A stretch of 64,000 bases of DNA. It comes from Palleronia pelagia. GTDB lineage: Bacteria; Pseudomonadota; Alphaproteobacteria; Rhodobacterales; Rhodobacteraceae. The stretch's first letter is position 1. Every line of letters starts with the position of its first letter. Positions 35,253-44,265 of the stretch are shown here, in pieces. The notes below the pieces were generated by a model, which did no database searches, was not told the origin of the DNA, and was given only the letters and a program-made list of their open reading frames with translations. The translations under genes and the position numbers were made by a program. The stretch is taken from positions 682,001 through 746,000 of the forward strand of contig NZ_FOCM01000001.1 of assembly GCF_900110115.1 (NCBI RefSeq), given 5' to 3'.

Positions 35253-36425
35253 ATGACCGCCCTTGCCTCAGACCGCGCGCTGCGCGGTGCCGATTCCATC
35301 ACCGACCGTCTGGACGCGGCCATCGCCGCGACCACGTTCGAACGGCCTACGCTGGTCCTGGACCTGGACATCGTGTCCCGGAACTTCCAGGCCCTTCAGC
35401 GCGGCCTGGGCGATGCGTCCATCCACTATGCCGTGAAAGCCAACCCCGCGCCGCAGGTGATCGAGCGTCTGGCGATGCTGGGCTGCCACTTCGATGCCGC
35501 CTCGCGCGGCGAAATCGAGCTGTGCCTGAGCATGGGCGCCCGCCCCGAGCATGTGAGCTTCGGCAACACCATCAAGCGCGCGACCGACATCGCCTTCGCC
35601 CATCGCGCGGGCATCACCATGTTCGCCGCCGATGCCGAGGAAGAGCTTGAGAAGATCGCCGAGCACGCGCCCGGTGCGCAGGTCTACCTGCGCCTGATCG
35701 TCGAGCCGACGGGCGCCGACTGGCCGCTCACCCGCAAGTTCGGCTGCGCGCCCGCCCGCGCCGAGGGCCTGCTGGCTTATGCCCGCGACCTGGGCCTCGA
35801 TGCCATCGGGCTGTCGTTCCACGTGGGCTCGCAGACCCGTCACGCGCGTATGTGGTCGGACACCCTGAACCAGGTCGCCGCCACCTGGCATGCCGTCCTC
35901 GCCGCCGGCTTCGACCTGCGTCTGCTGAACATCGGGGGCGGCTTCCCCGCCTTCCACGGCGATGACGTTGACCCGCTCGAAGCCTACTCGCGCGACGTGA
36001 TGGACCTGGTGCGCGCCCGTTTCGGCGACGCCGTGCAGATCATGGCTGAGCCGGGTCGCGGCATGGTGGCCGATGCCGGCGCCATCGCCGCCGAGGTTCT
36101 GCTTGTCAGCCGCAAGAGCGACGACGACCTGCACCGCTGGGTGTATCTGGACGTGGGCCGCTTCTCGGGCCTGGCCGAGACCGAGGGCGAGGCGATCCGC
36201 TACCAGTTCGAGACTGCACGCGACGGCGACGAGTCCGGCCCCTGCATCCTTGCGGGTCCCAGCTGCGACAGCGTGGACGTGCTATACGAAAAGCGTCCCG
36301 TATCGCTGCCCGTGAGCCTGCGCGCCGGCGACCGCGTCGTGATCCGCAATTGCGGCGCCTACACCTCGAGCTACAGCTCGGTCGGCTTCAACGGCTTCCC
36401 GCCGCTGGACGTGATGGTGATCTGA
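35253..36425 (+). CDS. ornithine/lysine decarboxylase (PLP fold type III)
   Basis: The 390-residue enzyme decarboxylates ornithine to putrescine, and possibly lysine to cadaverine. It has the eukaryotic-type alanine-racemase fold: PLP lysine in YAVKANPAPQVI (Lys62), FDAASRGEIEL, SFHVGSQ, NIGGGFPAFH, EPGRGMVADAG and the active-site Cys in GPSCDSVDVL. ATG 35253 is preferred to 35247 because GGAG lies 6 nt before it but directly abuts the first ATG. Polyamine feedback through the leader is plausible. Confidence 0.93.
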   Translation: MTALASDRALRGADSITDRLDAAIAATTFERPTLVLDLDIVSRNFQALQRGLGDASIHYAVKANPAPQVIERLAMLGCHFDAASRGEIELCLSMGARPEHVSFGNTIKRATDIAFAHRAGITMFAADAEEELEKIAEHAPGAQVYLRLIVEPTGADWPLTRKFGCAPARAEGLLAYARDLGLDAIGLSFHVGSQTRHARMWSDTLNQVAATWHAVLAAGFDLRLLNIGGGFPAFHGDDVDPLEAYSRDVMDLVRARFGDAVQIMAEPGRGMVADAGAIAAEVLLVSRKSDDDLHRWVYLDVGRFSGLAETEGEAIRYQFETARDGDESGPCILAGPSCDSVDVLYEKRPVSLPVSLRAGDRVVIRNCGAYTSSYSSVGFNGFPPLDVMVI

Positions 36426-36431
36426 TCGCCC

Positions 36432-36454
36432 TGCCCCGGCCTTGCGCCGGGGCA
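36432..36454 (+). terminator. hairpin after the decarboxylase gene
   Basis: TGCCCCGG and CCGGGGCA form an 8-bp stem with a 7-nt loop, 6 bp after the stop codon and between convergent genes. No T tract follows, so the terminator call is weak. Confidence 0.4.
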
Positions 36455-36470
36455 TCCACGTCCGAAGGTT

Positions 36471-37133
36471 TCATACACCCGACAGGAACACGGTCAGTGG
36501 CACCGGCGACACGCCGATCGCCATGCAAAGCAAGGTGGGCACCGGCGCGAACAGGCGGCTGAGCCCGGCGAGCATGAGGATGCCGCCACCGCCCCCGATG
36601 ATCACGTTGCCCGGCACGTTCACCAGCAGGGCCAGCGCGACATAGCGGTGCCGCAGGCCCAATGCGATCAGGCCGGGTGGCGCGCCTTCCAGCAGGACAT
36701 CCACCCGCCGCGCACGCGGCAGTTCGGCGGCCCGCGCAACCAGGGCCGCCGCGCGTTTCAGCCTGAAAAACCAAAGAAGCCGGATCAGCACACCCGTCGG
36801 CAGGAGCCGCCCCAGGGCGAAGGCCAAACCAAGGGCCAGCACCGTGGCGCCGTAGATCACCGGTGCCATGGCAGCGCCGTAGGCCGTCAGAAGGGCGATG
36901 CCGATCTCGGCCCCCGGCACGAAGGGCACCGCCATCAAGGCGACATAGGCGACCAGCGCCACGACCGTCATGTTCCGCATCTGCTCGGGCGTGACGGGCA
37001 TCTGGCTGACCGTCAGGGTCTCGCGCAGTACGTGTCCGGCCCATAGCGCGGCAAGGATAGCGCCAAGAACAACCAGGCCGCGGACCGCCCGACCGATCTG
37101 CCGCCTGTGCGGCCAGCGCAGGGAGAAAACCAT
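36471..37133 (-). CDS. TVP38/DedA-like membrane protein
   Basis: The 220-residue protein has five or six hydrophobic segments. A central PFVPGAEIGIALLTAYGA block resembles the re-entrant loop of DedA/TVP38 (VTT-domain) proteins, with GNVIIGGGGGILMLAG later. These proteins act in membrane-lipid handling (scrambling, undecaprenyl-phosphate recycling), but the match here is partial. The start at 37133 follows GGGAG. A strong 10-bp hairpin lies in its leader. Confidence 0.6.
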   Translation of the reverse strand: MVFSLRWPHRRQIGRAVRGLVVLGAILAALWAGHVLRETLTVSQMPVTPEQMRNMTVVALVAYVALMAVPFVPGAEIGIALLTAYGAAMAPVIYGATVLALGLAFALGRLLPTGVLIRLLWFFRLKRAAALVARAAELPRARRVDVLLEGAPPGLIALGLRHRYVALALLVNVPGNVIIGGGGGILMLAGLSRLFAPVPTLLCMAIGVSPVPLTVFLSGV

Positions 37134-37163
37134 GATGACAGCTCCGTGGTGCCAAGCGGCACA

Positions 37164-37191
37164 CCGCCCCCGGGATGGACACCGGGGGCGG
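37164..37191 (-). other. strong hairpin in the leader of the TVP38-like gene
   Basis: CCGCCCCCGG and CCGGGGGCGG form a perfect 10-bp GC stem with an 8-nt loop, 30 bp upstream of the start codon. It lacks a T tract on both strands. Confidence 0.4.
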
Positions 37192-37400
37192 CGGCGCGTC
37201 AATGTCGGTTCAAAATGCCCGTCGCACGCCACGGTGGCGGGAAACAGGGTCGGGCCGCGACGTCCGCCCGGAAATACGCTTGGCCGGAGGGACTCGACCA
37301 AAGTCTTATACAGCAATTCGTCGCAGAAAGCGACTGAAACGCGCCCGATGATACGATCGACCCGGTTTTGCGCCGGAAATGGTCCCGAAGCCTAGCTGCG

Positions 37401-38270
37401 TCAGTCCTTCGACAACGCGGCCAGCCGCTTGATCAGCGCCGAGGTATCCCAGCGCCCGCCGCCCATGTTCTGCACGTCCTTGTAGAACTGGTCGACCAGC
37501 GCCGTCACCGGCAGGGCCGCGCCGATCTCGTCGCCCGTGGCCAGGCAGATGCCCAGGTCCTTGCGCATCCAATCGATGGCGAACCCGTGGTCGAACTTGT
37601 CGTCCAGCATTGTCTCGTAACGGTTCGACATCTGCCAGCTGCCCGCCGCGCCCTGGCTGATCACCTCGACCACCGCGCGGCCGTCAAGCCCGGCGGTCTG
37701 CGCGAAATGCAGCGCCTCGCTCAGGCCCTGCACAAGGCCCGCGATGGCGATCTGGTTGCACATCTTGGTCATCTGGCCTGCGCCCACGTCGCCCAGCCGG
37801 CGGCAGATCTTGGAATAGACCTCCATCACCGGCTCGGCCTTGGCGAACGCCGCCTCGTCGCCGCCGCACATGATGGACAGCTGGCCGTTCTCGGCCCCCG
37901 CCTGCCCGCCCGAGATCGGCGCGTCGACATAGCGGCCCGGGATCTCGGCGGCGAGTTCACGCGTGACCATGGCGGACACTGTGGTGTGGTCGACGAAGAT
38001 GGCGTTGCCCGTCATTCCGGCGAAGGCGCCGTCATCACCGAGGCAGACCGACCGCAGGTCGTCGTCGTTGCCGACGCAGGCCATCACGAAATCGCAGCCC
38101 GCCGCGGCCTCGCCCGGTGTGGATGCGTGGGTGCCCGAATGCTCCTCGGCCCACTTCTCGGCCTTCGCTTCGGTCCGGTTGTAGACGCAAACCTCGTGGC
38201 CCGCGGCGGCCAGATGCCCCGCCATCGGGTATCCCATCACGCCCAGCCCCAGAAACGCTACTTTCGCCAT
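37401..38270 (-). CDS. NAD(P)-dependent 3-hydroxyisobutyrate dehydrogenase-family oxidoreductase
   Basis: The 289-residue protein has the Rossmann start VAFLGLGVMGYPMAGHLAAAGH, the substrate-binding DAPISGGQAGAENGQLSIMCGG and the catalytic lysine region GAGQMTKMCNQIAIAGL. The family covers 3-hydroxyisobutyrate, tartronate semialdehyde and succinic semialdehyde reductases. The substrate cannot be fixed here, because no valine-degradation genes are adjacent. Confidence 0.9.
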   Translation of the reverse strand: MAKVAFLGLGVMGYPMAGHLAAAGHEVCVYNRTEAKAEKWAEEHSGTHASTPGEAAAGCDFVMACVGNDDDLRSVCLGDDGAFAGMTGNAIFVDHTTVSAMVTRELAAEIPGRYVDAPISGGQAGAENGQLSIMCGGDEAAFAKAEPVMEVYSKICRRLGDVGAGQMTKMCNQIAIAGLVQGLSEALHFAQTAGLDGRAVVEVISQGAAGSWQMSNRYETMLDDKFDHGFAIDWMRKDLGICLATGDEIGAALPVTALVDQFYKDVQNMGGGRWDTSALIKRLAALSKD

Positions 38271-38368
38271 GCCTTCACCTCCGCTTTCAAATATCTTATG
38301 CGGCTAGCTAACGCTTGGGGCGGTGCGATCCAATACCCACCGCACGCGCACGGGGGACCAAGGGCACA

Positions 38369-40840
38369 ATGGCATCGATCTTTCGCTGGTCGCTGAGGCT
38401 GTTTCTGGCATTGGCCGTCCTCGCCATCCTGGCCTTGGTGATCGCCCTTTGGTTCGCGTCGCGGTCCCTGCCCGACTACGACGCCAGCTACCGGCTCGAC
38501 GGCGTATCCGGCCCGGTCGAGATCGTGCGCGACAACGCCAACGTGCCCCATGTTTTCGGCGAAAGCGATCCGGACGTCTTCTTCGGGCTGGGGTTCGCCC
38601 ACGCGCAGGACCGGCTGTGGCAGATGATGCTGCTGCGGCGCACGGCGCAGGGGCGGCTGTCCGAGATCTTCGGCCAGCGGACCGTGCGCACGGACGAGCT
38701 GCTGCGCCGGCTCGACCTCTACAACCTTGCGACCCGTTCGGTGGATGTGCAGACGCCTTACGCCACCGAGGCGCTGCGAGCTTACGCCGACGGGGTGAAC
38801 GCGTGGCTGGCGCAGGTCAATGACGGCGCCATGGGGCGCGGCGCGCCCGAGTTCTTCCTGTTCTCGCCGCAGATCGCGCCGTGGCAGCCCGCCGACAGCA
38901 TCGCGCTGGCCAAGCTCATGGCATTGCAGCTGAATTCGCACCTTCCGAACGAAGTCCTGCGCGCCCGCGTATCGCTTCAGATGGACGATCCGCGCGTCGA
39001 GGACATCATGCCCAGCCCGGCGGGCAACGGGATCGCCACGCTTCCCGAATACGCGTCGCTGGTGCCCGCGGCCGAGGACGCGCCGGGCACGCGGCTGGCT
39101 TCCTTGCCGCCTGAGGATCCGCTCTATCCGGTGAAGCCGCTGGGCCTTGGCGGCGCGTCCAATGCCTGGGCCGCCGACACCAGTCGCTCGGCCTCGGGCG
39201 GCACGCTTCTGGCCAATGACCCGCACCTGGGCCTGACCGCGCCGTCGGTCTGGTATCTCGCGCGGCTCGAGCTGGAATCGGGCGGCGTCATCGGCGGCAG
39301 CCTGCCCGGTGTGCCGTCGATCCTGCTGGGCCGGTCGTCGGAACTGGGCTGGGGGCTGACCTCGTCCTATCTCGACGATGTCGATGTGCATATCGAGCGG
39401 CTGAACCCCGACAACCCCGAGGAGGTCCTGACGCCCGAGGGCTGGAAGCCGCTGCGCGAACGCACCTCCATCGTGCTCATCAAGGATGCCGAGCCGATCA
39501 CCCTGACCTTGCGTTGGTCCGATAACGGTCCGGTCCTGCCCGGCCGCCATTTCGATTTGGAGACCATCACGCCGCCAGGTCATGTCGCGTCGGTCAGCTG
39601 GACGGTGCTGTCGCCCGCCGACACGTCCGTTTCGGCCGGGCTGGAGCTGCTGAAGGCGAAGACGGTGCCCGATGCCATCGACGCCATGGAGGGCTTCATT
39701 GCCCCCAGTCAGAACCTGACGTTGGTCGACCGCGAAACCGTGGGCATGAAGATGATCGGCGCCGCCCCGCGCCGCGCCGACGGCCACCAGTCCAAGGGCC
39801 GCCTGCCCACGCCGGGCTGGATCGCCGACAACCGCTGGGACGGCCGCCTGCCCTATACAACGAATCCCGAATTCGTCGGGCCCGCCGGTGGCATCGTGGG
39901 CAACACCAACAACAAGACCGTGGACCGGCCCTTCCCGCTGCATGTCTCGTATTCCTGGGGCGACACTCAGCGGGTCCAGCGCTGGCGGCGCCTGATGCAA
40001 AGCCGCGAAGTCCACACCCGCGAGTCCTTCATGGAGGCGCAGCTCGACACAGTCAGCTTCACCGCCCGGTCGCTTCTGCCGCTGATCGGCGCAGACCTGT
40101 GGTTCACGGGCGAGGCGGCGCCCGAGGGCACGCCCGAACGGCTGCGCCAGCGCGCGCTGGACCTGGTGGCCAGCTGGAACGGCGAGATGAACGAACACCT
40201 GCCCGAGCCGCTGATCTACGCCGCCTGGATGCGCGCGCTGCAATCGCGCCTGATAACAGACGAGCTGGGACCGCTCGCCGATGAATTCGCGCGGCTCGAG
40301 CCCCTGTTCATCGAGCGGGTCTACCGCGACGTGAACGGCGCGTCTGTCTGGTGCGACGTGGTGCAGTCGGCCCGGGTCGAGACCTGTTCCGACATGGCGC
40401 GATTGGCGCTGGACGACGCACTGATCTGGATTTCCGAACGCTATGGCACCGCGCTGGAATCCCTGCGCTGGGGCGATGCGCACGAGGCGGTGCACGAGCA
40501 TCCCGTTCTGGGCGAAGTTTCGGGCCTCTCGTGGCTGTTCAACATCCGCCAGTCCACCTCGGGCGGGGACAACACGCTGCAACGGGGCCGCACGGCGGGC
40601 GATGGGCCGAACCCGTTCCGCAACGTGAGCGCGGCGGGCTATCGCGGGATCTACGATTTCGCTGATCCCGACTCGTCGCTTTTCGTGATCTCGACCGGGC
40701 AATCGGGCCACCCGCTGTCGCGGCATTACGACGACCTGGGCGAATTGTGGCGCCGCGGCGAATACATCCCCATGACGCTCGATCCCGAACTGGCGCGCGC
40801 CGCCGCCGTGGGCGTCACGCGGATCGAGCCCGCGCGCTAG
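38369..40840 (+). CDS. penicillin/acyl-homoserine-lactone acylase family protein
   Basis: The 823-residue Ntn-hydrolase precursor has an N-terminal membrane/signal segment (residues 8-30). The alpha-subunit region includes GFAHAQDRLWQMMLLRR, and the autocleavage site is at GGASNAW with Ser264 as the future beta-subunit N-terminal nucleophile. TLLANDPHLGLTAPSVWY follows. Family members cleave amide-linked acyl groups (penicillin G, cephalosporins, N-acyl-homoserine lactones), so quorum-signal turnover in the periplasm is possible. Its 3' end overlaps the VIT1 gene by 4 nt. Confidence 0.93.
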   Translation: MASIFRWSLRLFLALAVLAILALVIALWFASRSLPDYDASYRLDGVSGPVEIVRDNANVPHVFGESDPDVFFGLGFAHAQDRLWQMMLLRRTAQGRLSEIFGQRTVRTDELLRRLDLYNLATRSVDVQTPYATEALRAYADGVNAWLAQVNDGAMGRGAPEFFLFSPQIAPWQPADSIALAKLMALQLNSHLPNEVLRARVSLQMDDPRVEDIMPSPAGNGIATLPEYASLVPAAEDAPGTRLASLPPEDPLYPVKPLGLGGASNAWAADTSRSASGGTLLANDPHLGLTAPSVWYLARLELESGGVIGGSLPGVPSILLGRSSELGWGLTSSYLDDVDVHIERLNPDNPEEVLTPEGWKPLRERTSIVLIKDAEPITLTLRWSDNGPVLPGRHFDLETITPPGHVASVSWTVLSPADTSVSAGLELLKAKTVPDAIDAMEGFIAPSQNLTLVDRETVGMKMIGAAPRRADGHQSKGRLPTPGWIADNRWDGRLPYTTNPEFVGPAGGIVGNTNNKTVDRPFPLHVSYSWGDTQRVQRWRRLMQSREVHTRESFMEAQLDTVSFTARSLLPLIGADLWFTGEAAPEGTPERLRQRALDLVASWNGEMNEHLPEPLIYAAWMRALQSRLITDELGPLADEFARLEPLFIERVYRDVNGASVWCDVVQSARVETCSDMARLALDDALIWISERYGTALESLRWGDAHEAVHEHPVLGEVSGLSWLFNIRQSTSGGDNTLQRGRTAGDGPNPFRNVSAAGYRGIYDFADPDSSLFVISTGQSGHPLSRHYDDLGELWRRGEYIPMTLDPELARAAAVGVTRIEPAR

Positions 40841-41541
40841 AACAGCGATCCGATCCCGTAGGCGACCGCCGCCGCAGCCCCCCCGATCAACAGGGTCTCG
40901 AGGCCCGACCGCCACCAGGGCGCCAGCGACCAGAGGCTTTTCAGCCCGTCGATGGCGAAGAAGACCGTCAGGGTCGCGACGCTGGACGCGCGGAAGGCGT
41001 TCTCCATCCCGAAAAGGAACGGTAGCAGCGGCACCATGCCCGTGACGAGGAAGGCCGCGAAGGTCGCCAGCGCCGCGCGCATGGGATGCGGCGCGACCGA
41101 TCCCAGCCCGTATTCGCCTTCCAGCATCATTTGCAGCCAGGGCTCGCGGCGGGATGTGATCTGCGCGGTCGCCTCCTCGAGCACGTCGCCCGACAGGCCC
41201 TTCTGGCGCAGGATCTCGCGGACCTCGCGGCGCTCGCCCTCGGGGTCGGTGGCGATATGGCGCATTTCGACCGCGCGCAGCCGCCTGATGTCGTCGACCT
41301 CGGACTTGGTGGCGGAATAGTTGCCCGCCGCCATCGAGAACCCGTCGGCGAACACGTTCGCCAGCCCCAGTGCGACGATCACCAGCGGCGACAGCCCGGC
41401 CCCGGCCACGCCCGCCACGATGGCGAAGGTCGTCACGCCGCCGTCGATGGCACCGTACACCACGTCGCGCAGATAGCCGCGGCCGCGTGGCGCGCCGATG
41501 CGGGTGCGGATCTCCTCGGGGCTGTGGCCGTGTTCTTCCAT
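40837..41541 (-). CDS. VIT1/CCC1-family divalent metal transporter
   Basis: The 234-residue protein has the VIT1/CCC1 first-helix pattern DVVYGAIDGGVTTFAIVAGVAGAGLS and helix two ALGLANVFADGFSMAAGNYSATKSE, followed by a charged cytosolic helix hairpin and three further helices. Relatives move Fe2+ or Mn2+ out of the cytosol by proton exchange. It lies 9 bp after the HerA-like gene on the same strand. Confidence 0.92.
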   Translation of the reverse strand: MEEHGHSPEEIRTRIGAPRGRGYLRDVVYGAIDGGVTTFAIVAGVAGAGLSPLVIVALGLANVFADGFSMAAGNYSATKSEVDDIRRLRAVEMRHIATDPEGERREVREILRQKGLSGDVLEEATAQITSRREPWLQMMLEGEYGLGSVAPHPMRAALATFAAFLVTGMVPLLPFLFGMENAFRASSVATLTVFFAIDGLKSLWSLAPWWRSGLETLLIGGAAAAVAYGIGSLF

Positions 41542-41550
41542 GCCGCAGGC

Positions 41551-43089
41551 CTAGCGCCCGCGGAACAGGCCGCCGAGGATGCCACGGACAATGCGGCGCC
41601 CGGTGGTTCCGCCCAGCTCCTTGATGACCGCCTTGGTCATCGCCTCGCCCAGGCTGTCGGGACTGCTTGACCGGCGCGAGGTGGATCGCTTCACCTGCTG
41701 CCCGGTATAGCGTCGGGCCGCGCGGTATTCGCGCTCCGCCTCGGCGGCGGCCTCTTCCTCGGCTTCGGCTTCCGCCGCCTCGGCGGCGGCCTTGTCGGCG
41801 CGCGCGCTCAGGATCTCGAAGGCGCTTTCGCGGTCGCGCACGGCTTCGTATTTCCCGGCGATGGGCGAGGTGTCCATGACCTCGCGCCGCACGGCCTGCG
41901 AGATCGGGCCCAGCTGCGACGACGGCGGCCGGATCAGCGTGCGCTCGACCACGCCCGGCACGCCCTTGGCCGCCAGAAGCGACGTGACCGCCTCGCCCAC
42001 GCCGACCTCGCGGATCGCGTCCTCGGTGTCGAAGCGCGGGTTCGAGCGGTAGGTCTGCGCGGCGCGGGCAAGCGCCTTCTGGTCCCGCGCGGTGAAGGCT
42101 CGCAGCGCGTGCTGGATGCGGTTGCCCAGCTGGCCCAGGATATCCTCGGGCACGTCGTCGGGATCCTGGGTGATGAAATAGACGCCGACGCCCTTGGAGC
42201 GGATCAGCCGCGCGACCTGTTCGACCTTGTCGACCAAGGCCTTGGGCGCGTCCTCGAACAGCAGGTGCGCCTCGTCGAAGAAGAAGACCAGCTTGGGCTT
42301 GTCCGGATCGCCGACCTCGGGCAGCTCCTCGAACAGTTCGGACAGGAGCCACAGCAGGAAGGTCGCGTAGAGCTTGGGCGAGGACATGAGCGTGCCCGCG
42401 TCCAGGATGTTTATCCGTCCGCGCCCGTCGGGATCGGTGCGCATGATGTCCGAAAGCTCCAGCGCGGGTTCCCCGAAGAGCTGCGCGCCGCCCTGGTTCT
42501 CGAGTACCAGCAGCCGGCGCTGGATCGCGCCGATGGACGCCCGGCTGACATTGCCATAGCGCAGCGACAGCGCGTCGCCGTTCTCGCCCACCCAGACCAG
42601 GAGCGCCTGAAGGTCCTTCAGGTCCAGAAGCGGCAAGCCCTGTTCGTCGGCCAGGCGGAAGGCGATGTTGATGATCCCCTCCTGCGCCTCGGTCGCGTCC
42701 AGCAGCCGGCTGACCAGCAGCGGCCCCATCTCGGCCAGGGTGGTGCGCACGGGATGGCCGTTCTGACCGAACAGATCCCAGAAGGTCACCGGGAAGGCGT
42801 CATAGGCATAATCGGTGAACCCGATGGTCGCCGCGCGCTTGGTGAACGCCTCGTGCAGCTTGAAATCCGCGCGCCCGGCGGAGGCCAGGCCCGACAGGTC
42901 GCCCTTCACGTCGGCCAGGAACACCGGGACTCCGCGCGCCGAAAAGCTCTCGGCCAGGATCTGCAGGGTGACCGTCTTGCCGGTGCCCGTCGCGCCCGCG
43001 ATCAGGCCGTGGCGGTTGGCGTATTTCAGCAGAAGGGGTTGGGGCGTGCCGTATCCCTCGCCGCCGCCCCCGACAAAGATATCGCCCAT
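41551..43089 (-). CDS. HerA-like helicase/ATPase (DUF853)
   Basis: The 512-residue P-loop protein has Walker [11 protein letters not shown] (about residues 32-41), [14 protein letters not shown], Walker [15 protein letters not shown] and the C-terminal [30 protein letters not shown]. This is the YjgR/DUF853 branch of HerA/FtsK-type ATPases. A glutamate/alanine-rich coiled region (about 430-465) and an arginine-rich tail follow. The cellular role is not established; DNA translocation is inferred from family. ATG 43089 with upstream GGGGG is preferred to GTG 43095. Confidence 0.9.
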   Translation of the reverse strand: MGDIFVGGGGEGYGTPQPLLLKYANRHGLIAGATGTGKTVTLQILAESFSARGVPVFLADVKGDLSGLASAGRADFKLHEAFTKRAATIGFTDYAYDAFPVTFWDLFGQNGHPVRTTLAEMGPLLVSRLLDATEAQEGIINIAFRLADEQGLPLLDLKDLQALLVWVGENGDALSLRYGNVSRASIGAIQRRLLVLENQGGAQLFGEPALELSDIMRTDPDGRGRINILDAGTLMSSPKLYATFLLWLLSELFEELPEVGDPDKPKLVFFFDEAHLLFEDAPKALVDKVEQVARLIRSKGVGVYFITQDPDDVPEDILGQLGNRIQHALRAFTARDQKALARAAQTYRSNPRFDTEDAIREVGVGEAVTSLLAAKGVPGVVERTLIRPPSSQLGPISQAVRREVMDTSPIAGKYEAVRDRESAFEILSARADKAAAEAAEAEAEEEAAAEAEREYRAARRYTGQQVKRSTSRRSSSPDSLGEAMTKAVIKELGGTTGRRIVRGILGGLFRGR

Positions 43090-43139
43090 GATCACGCCCC
43101 CGTGTTCGTCGTATTTGCGTTAGCAATACATGCTTAACC

Positions 43140-43243
43140 CGATCGTGCCAGTCTGACGGCACCGATGACTGGCCCGCCACGGGTCACCGCATCGGTTTCT
43201 CCCTGTTGGACTGGCCGCGCCGCACTCGGCGCGGCCCTTTTCT
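43140..43243 (+). ncRNA. candidate small RNA A (terminator-ended, with exposed CU-rich segment)
   Basis: No plus-strand gene precedes the strong terminator at 43213-43243. Before it lie two hairpins: GTGCC/GGCAC (43145-43161) and ACCGATG/CATCGGT (43161-43196, with inner CCCG/CGGG). A single-stranded TTTCTCCCTGTTGGAC follows. This layout, stems, then a pyrimidine-rich seed, then a terminator, is that of a base-pairing small RNA. The seed can pair with AGGGAG-type ribosome sites. The 5' end near 43140 is a guess, since the promoter is weak. Confidence 0.5.
43213..43243 (+). terminator. rho-independent terminator of candidate RNA A
   Basis: GGCCGCGCCG and CGGCGCGGCC form a perfect 10-bp stem with a CACT loop, followed by CTTTTCTTG. 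There is no T tract in the minus direction, so it acts on plus-strand transcripts. Confidence 0.85.
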
Positions 43244-43307
43244 TGTTGAGGCTGCGGATCGCAGGAAAATTGCCCAAAATCCGGTCATGGCTGCGCGAAA
43301 ATGTCAG

Positions 43308-43336
43308 TTGACGGACTATGCAATTGCTTCTAGCGT
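43308..43336 (+). promoter_or_regulatory. probable promoter of candidate small RNA B
   Basis: TTGACG (43308-43313) and TAGCGT (43331-43336) are separated by 17 bp, with A-rich tracts upstream (AAAATT, CAAAAT). Transcription would begin near 43343. Confidence 0.5.
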
Positions 43337-43342
43337 CCTCGG

Positions 43343-43412
43343 CAATAACAGGCTGGCCAGTCCAGCAGGGAGATAACACCAGCGTCAAAGGCCCCGTTTC
43401 CGGGGCCTTTTT
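43343..43412 (+). ncRNA. candidate small RNA B, complementary to RNA A
   Basis: The RNA of about 70 nt would start after the promoter at 43308-43336 and end at the terminator at 43387-43412. Its segment 43355-43373 (GGCCAGTCCAGCAGGGAGA) is complementary to RNA A at 43198-43216 over 19 nt with a single G-U pair. It contains an AGGGAG ribosome-site mimic but no following start codon, which suits a decoy or sponge RNA. No known family is recognised. Confidence 0.5.
43387..43412 (+). terminator. rho-independent terminator of candidate RNA B
   Basis: AAAGGCCCCG and CGGGGCCTTT form a perfect 10-bp stem with a TTTC loop and two more T after the stem. It stands 93 bp before the ialB start, with no gene upstream on this strand. 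Confidence 0.85.
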
Positions 43413-43504
43413 CGTGTCCGGCCCCTTGGAAAACGGGCCTGACACCCCGGGCCGGATTTGCTATGGCCTGCGCCAGCACACCAGACACGAAAGATGGAAG
43501 TCCC

Positions 43505-44140
43505 ATGCCGAAACTGATGTATTCCCTGTCGCTTGCGGCCCTGCTGGCCCTGCCCTTCGGCGCCCACGCCCAGGACGACGCGGCCGCCACCGACGGCGCC
43601 GAGACCGAAAGCGCCCCCCAGGTGGTCGAACCCTCGGGCACCGACGGCCTGTCGATGGGCGCCCCGGTCGAGGACGAGAACGCCCCCGGCCGATCCTACA
43701 CCGCCGGAGAGTTCGGCGACTGGCAGCAGCGTTGCATCCGCACCGAGGATGGCAGCGATCCGTGCCAGCTCTACCAGCTGCTGCGCGATAGTGACGGCAA
43801 CGCGGTGGCCGAAATGAGCGTCTTCCCCCTGCCCCCGGGCCGCGAGGCGCAGGCCGGTGCCACGATCATCACGCCGCTGGAAACCCTGCTGACCCGTGCG
43901 CTGACACTGCAGATCGACAGCGGCCAGGCCAAGCGCTACCCGTTCGAGTTCTGCGCCGCTGCCGGCTGCTTTTCCCGCATCGGTCTGACCGGCGCCGAGG
44001 TCGAGTCGTTCAAGCGCGGCGCGCAGGGCATCCTGACCATCGCGCCCGCCGCGGCCCCCGACCAGACCATCGAATTGACGGTGTCCCTGTCGGGCTTCAC
44101 CGCGGGCTATGAAGCGGTGGCAGAAGCCAACACGAACTGA
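43505..44140 (+). CDS. invasion-associated locus B (IalB) family protein
   Basis: The 211-residue protein has a signal peptide (MPKLMYSLSLAALLALPFGAHAQ), an acidic low-complexity stretch (about 24-62) and the IalB domain: FGDWQQRCIRTEDGSDPCQLYQLL, ATIITPLETLLTRALTLQIDSG and FEFCAAAGCFSRIGLTGAEVESFKRG. The two Cys pairs fit periplasmic disulfides. IalB proteins are widespread in alphaproteobacteria; the Bartonella name reflects host invasion, but the general role is unknown. Confidence 0.9.
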   Translation: MPKLMYSLSLAALLALPFGAHAQDDAAATDGAETESAPQVVEPSGTDGLSMGAPVEDENAPGRSYTAGEFGDWQQRCIRTEDGSDPCQLYQLLRDSDGNAVAEMSVFPLPPGREAQAGATIITPLETLLTRALTLQIDSGQAKRYPFEFCAAAGCFSRIGLTGAEVESFKRGAQGILTIAPAAAPDQTIELTVSLSGFTAGYEAVAEANTN

Positions 44141-44151
44141 TCCCGCTGATC

Positions 44152-44265
44152 GGGCCGCCCTACACGGGGGCGGCCCGGCGCCGAATTTACCGGCGGCGCG
44201 ATCACCTGGATCGCGCCGGACCAACCTCCTGAGACCGATTTTCGACGCCGCGAACCCGCGGCGTC
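44152..44265. other. cluster of three hairpins between convergent genes
   Basis: Three perfect stems follow each other: GGGCCGCCC/GGGCGGCCC (44152-44176), CGGCGCGATC/GATCGCGCCG (44194-44218) and GACGCCGCG/CGCGGCGTC (44244-44265). The last overlaps the stop codon of the ketoacyl synthase gene. None has a good T tract. They probably serve as bidirectional 3' end structures. Confidence 0.45.

Noticed and set aside
38258-42352. Very long open frame (over 1300 codons) on the minus strand
   Set aside because: It runs antisense to the acylase gene and through the VIT1 and HerA genes in another frame. It is low-complexity Arg/Gly/Ala/Pro-rich, as expected from GC-rich shadow frames.
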